Assembly: GCA_965223435.1 (NCBI GenBank)
Contig: CBDCWQ010000021.1
Location: 1,054,001 to 1,118,000 of the forward strand
Source of the DNA: CBDCWQ01 sp965223435
GTDB lineage: Bacteria > Myxococcota > Kuafuiibacteriia > Kuafuiibacteriales > Kuafuiibacteriaceae
Direction of reading: 5' to 3'
DNA: 64,000 nt
Positions 19,866 to 27,382 of this stretch are shown here, piece by piece. The stretch's first letter is position 1, and the number at the start of each line of letters is the position of its first letter. The notes beneath the pieces were generated by a model. It ran no database searches. It was given only the letters and a program-made list of their open reading frames with translations, and had not been told where the DNA came from. A program made the position numbers and the translations under genes.

Positions 19866-21272
19866 GTGTCTTCGAAGTTGCCCATTGTTCAGGCTGAGCC
19901 TTCTGAGGTCCAGGGGGGACCCGCCAACCGTTCGTATCCGCCTTCGTTTCCTCATCGTCGGGTGTATATCGATACCTTTGGCTGTCAGATGAACCAGCAT
20001 GATTCCGAGCGGATGTTTGGTCTCATGGCGCAAGAAGGGTACATGCCTACCGCAGATCCCGAGGACGCCGATCTGATCGTTTTGAATAGTTGCAGCATTC
20101 GGGACAAAGCCGAGCACAAAGTGCTCTCTCGTGCGGGGGCGTTTCGCACGTTGAAGAGTCGCCGGCCCGATCTTGTTCTGGCTATTGGGGGTTGTGTCGC
20201 CCAGCAAGAAGGGGAACGCCTGCTTAAGAAGGTTCGGCATGCCGATCTAGTTTTTGGGCCCGACCACATCGCCAATCTTCCGGAGCTCGTGGACCGGGCG
20301 CGACGGCAGCCCAATCCGGTGCTTGAGACGTCCTTTCTTTTGGCGCAAGAACATGAGTTTCCGCCCTTTTTGACGGCGGGGGCGAGCAAGCCCAGCGCGT
20401 TTGTGAGTGTGATGAAGGGCTGCGACAAGTATTGCAGCTTTTGCGTCGTACCCTTTACCCGGGGCCGCGAAGTGAGCCGGTCCGCGTCTGAGATTCTTGA
20501 AGAAGTGCGGCGTTTGGCGGATGCCGGTACCAAGGAGGTGATCCTTCTTGGCCAGACCGTCAACAGCTACGGGCGCAAGAAGCAAGATGGCCAAATGCCG
20601 TTTCATGAACTCTTGGCAAAGACGGCACAAGTTCGTGGCATCGAGCGGGTTCGTTTTACTTCCCCGCACCCATCGGAGTTCAAAGAAGAGCAAATCACGG
20701 CTTTTCGTGACATACCCGAACTTTGTCCTCATATGCATTTACCGGTTCAGTCGGGGAGTTCAGCGGTTCTGAAGGCCATGCGGCGGGGATACACGCGTGA
20801 GGCATACATAGAGATCGTACAGCGCCTGAAGTCGGTGGCTCCAGATGTGGCATTGACCACCGACATCATCGTTGGTTTTCCGGGTGAGACCGCTTCCGAT
20901 TTTGAGGAGACCCTGAGCCTCATGGAGGAGGTTCAGTTTCATGGCTCGTTTTCGTTTGCATACAGTGAACGTCAGGGCACGCGCGCGGCGGATATGGGTG
21001 ACAGTGTGCCCGAAGGGGAGCGCCTCGAGCGTCTGTACGCCCTTCAGGCCCTCCAAGATCGCATCACCGCTTCTTGGCTCACCAAGTCCATCGGAAAGAG
21101 CGATAGGGTATTGATCGAGGGGCCATCCAAGCTCAATCCGTCGCGGAGTACCGGTCGAAATGGCCAGAATCGGCCGGTGCACGTAGAAGGCGAATATCCA
21201 CCCGGTCGTTTGCTCGATGTTGAAATTGTCGAAGCCTTCAAGCATTCGCTTTTGGGCCGTGCCTTAAGCTGA
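19866..21272 (+). CDS. miaB: tRNA-2-methylthio-N6-dimethylallyladenosine synthase MiaB
   Basis: Radical-SAM methylthiotransferase that adds a 2-methylthio group to i6A37 of tRNAs reading UNN codons. The N-terminal domain (DTFGCQMNQHDSERM, NSCSIRDKAE, GGCVAQQEG) supplies the three auxiliary [4Fe-4S] cysteines. GCDKYCSFCVVPFTRG is the radical-SAM CxxxCxxC motif. TSPHPSEF, HLPVQSGS and TDIIVGFPGET are family signatures, and a C-terminal TRAM domain ends in LLGRALS. GTG 19866 gives 468 residues, close to the family norm. The frame also extends upstream to ATG 19758, but those 36 residues look non-homologous; GGGGAGGG lies just before 19850. Confidence 0.93.
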   Translation: MSSKLPIVQAEPSEVQGGPANRSYPPSFPHRRVYIDTFGCQMNQHDSERMFGLMAQEGYMPTADPEDADLIVLNSCSIRDKAEHKVLSRAGAFRTLKSRRPDLVLAIGGCVAQQEGERLLKKVRHADLVFGPDHIANLPELVDRARRQPNPVLETSFLLAQEHEFPPFLTAGASKPSAFVSVMKGCDKYCSFCVVPFTRGREVSRSASEILEEVRRLADAGTKEVILLGQTVNSYGRKKQDGQMPFHELLAKTAQVRGIERVRFTSPHPSEFKEEQITAFRDIPELCPHMHLPVQSGSSAVLKAMRRGYTREAYIEIVQRLKSVAPDVALTTDIIVGFPGETASDFEETLSLMEEVQFHGSFSFAYSERQGTRAADMGDSVPEGERLERLYALQALQDRITASWLTKSIGKSDRVLIEGPSKLNPSRSTGRNGQNRPVHVEGEYPPGRLLDVEIVEAFKHSLLGRALS

Positions 21273-21273
21273 T

Positions 21274-21299
21274 CCCTCACCTCACTTGGGTGGTGAGGG
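21274..21299 (+). terminator. Hairpin after miaB
   Basis: Inverted arms CCCTCACC (21274-21281) and GGTGAGGG (21292-21299) lie immediately after the miaB stop, with a 10-nt loop. No clear T tract follows, so termination activity is uncertain. The rest of 21300-21617 holds no gene I can support. Confidence 0.45.
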
Positions 21300-21617
21300 T
21301 CGATGTCGTGTTTGAGGTGATGCCTGGGCTAGGGTGTGTCTCTTGGAAGTGGCAGACTTACTGGCTTCAATTGTCACCAGTGGTGATGACAGTCCTCATG
21401 GGGCATCGAAGTTCTTGATTGCGTTTTCCTCGCGCGCCGATAGGACATCCACGTTGGCCCCGAGGGCTCTGTACTGGCGGTTCTGCGACACAGTTCTTCA
21501 AGGGCAAGATATCTTGTCGTGTCGCTTCTGACGATTGTTTACTTCGAGTCTTTCCCACACTGTTTTGAAAACGCGCATGGGACGTCTGTGGCACGGATAG
21601 TGCGTTCGTGGCGCGCC

Positions 21618-24600
21618 GTGGATAGTACATATTCTAAGACACAACCATTCTTACGTGTGGCGCTCTGTGCCCCCATGCTGTACGCATGTGGGTCGAGTGT
21701 CGGCTCTGTGGACGATACTGGGCATGCGGTCCTCGCCGTAGAGACACAAATGGGTCACCCTGTGGACTACAAAGATATCCACGCCGCTTCCCGGGGGACC
21801 CTACCCAAGAGTACCTACCGACTGCGAAAGAACGAACAGTTTCGCTTCGGGCCCACGTCCTTTTGGCACAAAGAAGAAGCCAGAGGACCAAGCCACATCG
21901 ACTTTTTTCTCATGCACACCATCGGTGGTGGCGTATGCAATCAGGATTACGATGACTTTGTGAACTATGAGTTTTTTTTGGCGCCCGGCAAGACAAAAAA
22001 CTTTGAGCGTATTGGGACGCAAGTCGGGGAAGAAGCGCCTCAATGGACCAACGGAAGTCGCCTGTTTACGGTGAGCGGGTGCCTCGACCCAAGAGGTATC
22101 TTCGCATACCAGATTACGATACCGGCCTCAGGGGGCGTACTTGTGGCGTGCGCAACCGGACAGAAAACCTACTGCGCAGCCTATGAGGTCGACCCTTGGA
22201 TAGATCCTTCGGAGGAACCAAAGGAAGAGCCACCGGCAACCGAAGAACCACCCGCGACTGAAGAACCACCCGCGACCGAAGAACCACCCGCGACCGAAGA
22301 ACCACCCGCGACCGAAGAGCCACCGGCGACCGAAGAACCGCCGGCGACTGAAGAACCACCCGCGACCGAAGAACCACCCGCGACTGAAGAACCACCCGCG
22401 ACCGAAGAGCCGCCCGCGACCGAGGTGCCGCCGCCGCCGTTGACTGGGAACTGTCCTGACGGGCCCGTGCCGAGCTTTGCGCTCGGGACGGCAGAAGGCG
22501 ACTACAGCTTTGTGAGTTGCTTAGAGATCCGCAACGACACCAGCGTCAAAAGAAACCACGAAGTGGCGTACTCCGCGGTTCCCTTGAGGCGTAGTCTTCG
22601 AGACACAAGCCAGCTCATGGTTGTTGGCCCCAATGAGACCATTGTTCCCGCTCAGTTCGATGTCATCGGGCGATGGAATGCAACTTCGGACGATGAAAGC
22701 GCACCCATTCAGTGGCTCCAGGTCAGTGTGCCCATCGCCCTCGAGTCGGGTGAGGTTGCTCGATACGCGCTCAGAGAATACGCCGGCACTGTGACGCGGG
22801 ATTCCGGGCTCAGTGTGCAGGCGGATGGCGGCGAGTTGATTGTCAATACCGGTGCGGCGACTTTTGTGCTTGATCCGGCGGATCCGGTGCTGTTCCAAAA
22901 AATCGATGTTCGGGGCGCCTCCGGTTCGCTCACGTCCGTGTACCGTCGAGCCGATGGCGGGGGGCCTCGTCTGACGCTGGTCGGCGGTCGTATTTTAGAT
23001 GCCGGATCCGCGGGTACGGTCACGGTCGATCCTGGTGGGTTCGAAGTCGTGGAGTCCGGGCCGGTGAAGGCGGTCATGATGCAAAAAGGCCACTTTGTGG
23101 GCTCCTCGGCCCTAACCCAATGTCCAACCGGCGGTTATGAGCGTTTTGGTTTTACCACGATCGTGACGTTTTTTAGGGGCCGTGGCGATGTTCAGCTTCA
23201 GTTTCAGTTTCGAAACGAATGCGGAGATGCAGGGGGACGAAGCTACACCGATGAGGCGACCACCGTTGGCGAGGTCAGTTGGTCATTGCCGCTCAGCTTG
23301 TCGGGCGCGACGGTGCGGTATGCGGCCATGGGGGCCATCACCACGCCAAGTGCACAACCGGATCAATTGACGGTCACCCAAGCCAAAGGAGGCGGTTCTC
23401 CGTGGGTGAGAAGAGCGCATGTCAAAGCTGACGGCAGAACGCTGAACAGCGGCGAGGCTTTGGTACAGCCGGTCATCTCCCTTGGCAACAACGAGCTTTA
23501 TGCGTCGATTCAAATGCCATGGATGTCTAGACGAGAGCCTCAGGCTCTTCGAAAGAGTGGTTCGGCCTTGGATTTCGTGTTTGTGAGCGAGCCTCTTATC
23601 ATCGGAGAGGCTGTCGGGATCTGGAACATGGGTCGTGTCAATCTTAGGCCGGCCCCAAGCGCGAGCACGGAAGAGCAGATACGACGCGAAACCGCAATGG
23701 CGATGGAGCGGGGTCTCCTGGTGCGGGCGCCCCTTGAAGACCTCAATGCGAGCGGCCTGTTTCCAAGTATGGGCACGGGCGCTGCCTCTGTGCTCAAGAG
23801 CGAGTACGTTAGAATCTTGAGCACTCTGCATCAGGATACGGTCTCCTCAGGGGGCCAATGGGATCGGGCCAAGACCTTCGGAACACAGCTTTGGCCCGAT
23901 ACGGTGTTCGATCGGTACGCGGTTGATTTTTCGTCCCCCTATGCGAACCCCTCAAAGATGAACTACTGGGACCCAGCAGGCCTTGAGCTTCGCGAATTTA
24001 TGCGCTCGGGGGACCCCAAATGGGTTTGGGATATGGCTTTGCCCGCCAGTTGGCTCCAGATGTATTCAGCCTACTACAACATGGGCGACCATGATCACGG
24101 CATTCTTAACGGTTTTGCCGTCACCTCCGGGGGCACTGGAGAGGGCCAGTGGCACCGAAATGCTTTTGGCTCTTCTGATTACGGCTACAACCAAGGCATG
24201 TACTTGGCGTACCTCATTCGCCCTTCACCGGCCATGCGTGAGCGTTTTCGGCAGGCGGGCAAAACGACGGTGAATCGTTACCGAATACCTCGGTCCAGAG
24301 CGCACGAACGGGTGCGCTATGTGAGCGAAGTTCGGCCCACACGCCAAGTCCTGCAGCACTTCGAGATGCTGATGAACTGTGCCCAGTTTGTTCCCGGATC
24401 CGATGGGACTCTTTGTCTGAGTCGGTTGCGTGATATTCTTGAAGAGCTCGTAGAAGAGAACCTCCGTCACGGCGTTCTTTGTGCGGAGGATACGCCCAAT
24501 TCATCGAGCTGCAGTGCGCCGCAGCAGTTCATGATCAACTCCATGCATTATGAGTTCTTTCACCGGTATTTGAGAACCTTTGAAAATACGAGCGGACAAC

Positions 24601-25007
24601 TCAAAAGCGGACTGGCGGACTTGGGTGCGCTTTACTATCGCTATGGGCTTAACAAAAAGAGTGATGGCCAAGCCATCAACGTGACCAGCGGTTTTGCGTC
24701 GCGCTTGGTTTGCAACTTTGATTCTGCGGGCGGAGTGGAACAATGTTATGCTGGCTCTGACGGGGACAACCGCACCAGTCTTTGGTCGGCGAACAAGCCC
24801 CATACGCTCTCACTGCTGTTCCAGGCACACCAGCTTAACCCCGCGCTCGGGCTCTGCGAAATCACAAAGGAGGCCTACAATGAATCTGAGCTGTATGGTT
24901 ATCTCGACCAGTGGGTTCGGCCTGGATCTGGCTACTGGAAGGGAGCCAGTCAGATGCTTCAAGGCATGATCTATGCGGTAGGGGCCTACGATACTTGTCG
25001 AGATTAA
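21618..25007 (+). CDS. Lipoprotein with EEPPAT repeat linker and YetA/PcRGLX (rhamnogalacturonan-lyase-like) domains
   Basis: GTG 21618 gives a short lipoprotein leader with lipobox MLYAC-GSS; the frame also opens upstream at GTG 21519. An N-terminal globular domain (about 130 residues with paired Cys) is followed by a stiff linker of eleven EEPPAT repeats. The remaining 860 residues start with a RIFT-barrel-like segment (CLEIRNDTS, PAQFDVIGRW, IQWLQVSVPI), continue through beta-sandwich segments, and end in a helical region (MNYWDPAGLELREFM, ASWLQMYSAYYNMGDHDHG). This order resembles YetA/PcRGLX proteins, a group including exo-rhamnogalacturonan lyases. Likely a surface enzyme or binder for acidic polysaccharide. 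Catalytic residues cannot be assigned, so activity is inferred. Confidence 0.65.
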   Translation: MDSTYSKTQPFLRVALCAPMLYACGSSVGSVDDTGHAVLAVETQMGHPVDYKDIHAASRGTLPKSTYRLRKNEQFRFGPTSFWHKEEARGPSHIDFFLMHTIGGGVCNQDYDDFVNYEFFLAPGKTKNFERIGTQVGEEAPQWTNGSRLFTVSGCLDPRGIFAYQITIPASGGVLVACATGQKTYCAAYEVDPWIDPSEEPKEEPPATEEPPATEEPPATEEPPATEEPPATEEPPATEEPPATEEPPATEEPPATEEPPATEEPPATEVPPPPLTGNCPDGPVPSFALGTAEGDYSFVSCLEIRNDTSVKRNHEVAYSAVPLRRSLRDTSQLMVVGPNETIVPAQFDVIGRWNATSDDESAPIQWLQVSVPIALESGEVARYALREYAGTVTRDSGLSVQADGGELIVNTGAATFVLDPADPVLFQKIDVRGASGSLTSVYRRADGGGPRLTLVGGRILDAGSAGTVTVDPGGFEVVESGPVKAVMMQKGHFVGSSALTQCPTGGYERFGFTTIVTFFRGRGDVQLQFQFRNECGDAGGRSYTDEATTVGEVSWSLPLSLSGATVRYAAMGAITTPSAQPDQLTVTQAKGGGSPWVRRAHVKADGRTLNSGEALVQPVISLGNNELYASIQMPWMSRREPQALRKSGSALDFVFVSEPLIIGEAVGIWNMGRVNLRPAPSASTEEQIRRETAMAMERGLLVRAPLEDLNASGLFPSMGTGAASVLKSEYVRILSTLHQDTVSSGGQWDRAKTFGTQLWPDTVFDRYAVDFSSPYANPSKMNYWDPAGLELREFMRSGDPKWVWDMALPASWLQMYSAYYNMGDHDHGILNGFAVTSGGTGEGQWHRNAFGSSDYGYNQGMYLAYLIRPSPAMRERFRQAGKTTVNRYRIPRSRAHERVRYVSEVRPTRQVLQHFEMLMNCAQFVPGSDGTLCLSRLRDILEELVEENLRHGVLCAEDTPNSSSCSAPQQFMINSMHYEFFHRYLRTFENTSGQLKSGLADLGALYYRYGLNKKSDGQAINVTSGFASRLVCNFDSAGGVEQCYAGSDGDNRTSLWSANKPHTLSLLFQAHQLNPALGLCEITKEAYNESELYGYLDQWVRPGSGYWKGASQMLQGMIYAVGAYDTCRD
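22224..22421 (+). repeat. Eleven 18-bp repeats encoding EEPPAT
   Basis: Eleven in-frame 18-bp units (GAAGAACCACCCGCGACC with third-position changes) encode an acidic Pro/Thr-rich spacer between the N-terminal domain and the enzyme-like part. The period is a multiple of three, so copy-number change would alter linker length without a frameshift. Confidence 0.95.
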
Positions 25008-25054
25008 ACACATTCCGGGAATCGACCTCGATTTGAAAGTCTGATCTATGGTCG

Positions 25055-25083
25055 CGGGTGGGCCGGTGACTTCGGCCCACCCG
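25055..25083. repeat. Intergenic palindrome (CGGGTGGGCCG family)
   Basis: Perfect 11-bp arms CGGGTGGGCCG and CGGCCCACCCG with a 7-nt loop, between the lipoprotein gene and the dehydrogenase gene. The same arm recurs at 47555, 61899 and 63977, so it is a dispersed element as well as a possible terminator. Confidence 0.7.
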
Positions 25084-25154
25084 TGGACTTCGGTCGCTTG
25101 CGCCTTGACAGCTTCCACCGGTTGGACCATGGCAAAAAAGAGGAGGTGAGGGCG

Positions 25155-25817
25155 ATGTCGGATGTGGTTGTGACCGGAGCGAACAGGGGCATTGGCCTCG
25201 AGCTTTGTCGGGCGTATTTGCGTCGGGGCGATACCGTTTTTGCTGCGTGTCGGCGGGCATCGTCGGAGCTTGAGGCCTCCGGTGCCAACGTTGTTGAGAA
25301 TGTTGATGTCGTGACTCCGGGGGGCGTAGCGCGCCTGCGTGAGGTTGTAGGCACACGACACATCGACGTGCTGGTGAACAACGCCGGCATTTTTAAAAAC
25401 GAGTCGTTGGAAGCGATGGACTATGAGTCCATACGCGAGCAGTTCGAAGTGAACACGCTTGGCCCCATACGCGTGATCATGGGACTTTTACCCTGTTTGG
25501 GAGAGGGTTCGAAGGTTGCGATTGTCACTTCTCGAATGGGTTCTATTCAAGACAACTCGTCAGGAGCATACTACGGCTACCGCATGTCCAAGTGTGCGGT
25601 GAACATGGCCGGGGTGTCGTTTGCGCACGATCTGCGATCACGGGGTATTTCGGTCGCCATCTTACACCCAGGTTTTGTACGCACCGAGCTCACCCAGGGT
25701 GCCGGCCACATTGACCCGGACGCGTCGGCGGCAGGCCTCATTGATCGCATCGACGAATTGACGCTCAAGACCAGCGGAAGCTTTTGGCACTATGCGGGCG
25801 AAGTGTTGCCCTGGTAG
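25155..25817 (+). CDS. Short-chain dehydrogenase/reductase (CsgA/C-factor-like)
   Basis: ATG 25155 follows a strong Shine-Dalgarno (GGAGGTGAGG). The 220-residue Rossmann protein has the cofactor motif TGANRGIG (about residues 7-14), NNAG, and the catalytic YRMSK (Tyr-x3-Lys) with an upstream SRMGS serine. The short form resembles C-factor/CsgA-type SDRs that act as oxidoreductases on small carbonyl compounds; substrate and cofactor preference cannot be read. The 3' end lies 4 bp from the convergent MuiA-family gene. Confidence 0.85.
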   Translation: MSDVVVTGANRGIGLELCRAYLRRGDTVFAACRRASSELEASGANVVENVDVVTPGGVARLREVVGTRHIDVLVNNAGIFKNESLEAMDYESIREQFEVNTLGPIRVIMGLLPCLGEGSKVAIVTSRMGSIQDNSSGAYYGYRMSKCAVNMAGVSFAHDLRSRGISVAILHPGFVRTELTQGAGHIDPDASAAGLIDRIDELTLKTSGSFWHYAGEVLPW

Positions 25818-25821
25818 ATTC

Positions 25822-27378
25822 TTACAGACCCACCACATCGCTATGTTGTTTGATTGTGTATCCTAGGGTGAGCTCTTCTTGGCTGTAAGGCTTGAGTGTC
25901 AGCGTCCAGCGAACAAAACCATCCTTGTCCGGTTTGGTCTGTCCGGTTGTTTTGCGGGGTTCGAGCTCGACCCGAACTTTCTCAACTTCCGAGACTGGGA
26001 CACATTCAAGCACGTTCATGGACAGCGGTGTGGCTCCGATATTGCTGATGCGCGTGGTGATGTGGTGATGCTTTTTTGACCACTGGCTGAGCATCTTGGT
26101 CTCCTCGGCGAATGTCCTTAGGTCGCGATGCACCCGGAGCGAAAGCTCCGGCCCCCACCCAAGTTCAAAGCGCTCTCCGGAGGCGACAAACAGGACGGAG
26201 GTTCGGCCCACAAGGCCGTTTTTGCGAATGAGGTCCACCGGCCCGGCCAAGATGGGGCCCGTGCCGTTGTTTGCTTGTTCCGATCGCCAAAACACGGCGG
26301 CGCTACGCTCGGGAACCAGACGAAGCTCCGTCGAGGCTTCGCTTTTGAACGCGCTGAGGCGCACACGATAGGGTCGCCCGTCAGAGGGAACCGTTGCTGG
26401 CGATGGCGCCTTGAGACACAGCGGATCTCCTCCATCGTCGATTCCGGGCAGCTCCGAAGACGCTTTGGGTGAAGCGCCCAGCCCCGAGCTATAGATCTCT
26501 TGCTCGCGGGCTTCAACGTGAATGGTCGCATCCGTCTTGTGGGCGGCGAGCAGATCTTCGGACAGAAGGGGTGGCTCTTTGCCCAAGGAGGGGCGCTCGG
26601 TGGAAAACAGGAGGGTCACCCCATCCCATGACTCGCCTGTGTTTTGCCACACGCAAGCGTCGGTTGCGAAAAGAACCTGGTTCCCTTCGATTTTGTCTTC
26701 AACAAGTTGGGCCGTGTGCTGCGGCCGCCAGCATGCACCTGGAACCACATACTCGATTTGAAGTTCGATTTCGTTCGGAGCATCGGCCGAGAGTTTCACT
26801 TCGATGTCCGAAACTTCATTCGAACCCGCGTCTTGAGCCGCGCGACGGCGCGCCTCGAGGTCTCGTCGTTTTTTGGCCAAATCCGAGATTTGCTCCTCAA
26901 GAGCAACGGCTTGCTCAATCAAGGTCATCTCAGTTTCTGTGAATCGGTGGATGTCTTCTTCTTTGCCCTCAAGGCCGGTGTTCCACGCGCAATCCTCAAC
27001 CAGCTCCTTGACTGTGAGGCCTTGCGCTTCTCGAACCAGAATCCCATCGGAACGGGTGCGCTCAAGTTCCGCCCCCAGGCGTGCTTCATCCCGTTTGAGG
27101 TTGACAAGTGCGTCGTCGATGACGCGTAGCTGTTCGGGTTTGTCGGTATCAAGATGGATGTGGCGTCGAGTGACCACGGTGTTGATCACGCTCGCTTGAC
27201 CGCCCCGAACGCTGACCGCGAGCGTCTTTTCTACAATCGCCGGTGAAGCGGACCGAATCCAGAGGCTGGTGGTACCCGAGGGGAGGGGCTGACGACCCCG
27301 CCGGATCACGTGGGCGCGATCTTCCATCAGGGTTGCTTCCACCACGGGGGCTGTCAGTTCTTGTGTACAGTCCGTCAT
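25822..27378 (-). CDS. MuiA-family (DUF4139) protein, second of tandem pair
   Basis: Start taken as ATG 27378 (MTDCTQELTAPVVEATL), 4 bp after the upstream stop and preceded by GAAGGGAG; a longer frame from 27477 would overlap the upstream gene. It has an N-terminal beta domain (DUF4140-like: VVEATLMEDRAHVIRRG), a coiled-coil centre (EQAVALEEQISDLAKKRRD) and a DUF4139 beta-barrel (IELQIEYVVPGACWRP, TGESWDGVTLLFST). MuiA-family proteins have been linked to repression of mucoidy in enterobacteria, but their biochemical role is unknown. No signal peptide is seen, so a cytoplasmic location is likely. Probably co-transcribed with its neighbour. Confidence 0.8.
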   Translation of the reverse strand: MTDCTQELTAPVVEATLMEDRAHVIRRGRQPLPSGTTSLWIRSASPAIVEKTLAVSVRGGQASVINTVVTRRHIHLDTDKPEQLRVIDDALVNLKRDEARLGAELERTRSDGILVREAQGLTVKELVEDCAWNTGLEGKEEDIHRFTETEMTLIEQAVALEEQISDLAKKRRDLEARRRAAQDAGSNEVSDIEVKLSADAPNEIELQIEYVVPGACWRPQHTAQLVEDKIEGNQVLFATDACVWQNTGESWDGVTLLFSTERPSLGKEPPLLSEDLLAAHKTDATIHVEAREQEIYSSGLGASPKASSELPGIDDGGDPLCLKAPSPATVPSDGRPYRVRLSAFKSEASTELRLVPERSAAVFWRSEQANNGTGPILAGPVDLIRKNGLVGRTSVLFVASGERFELGWGPELSLRVHRDLRTFAEETKMLSQWSKKHHHITTRISNIGATPLSMNVLECVPVSEVEKVRVELEPRKTTGQTKPDKDGFVRWTLTLKPYSQEELTLGYTIKQHSDVVGL

Positions 27379-27382
27379 GGCC

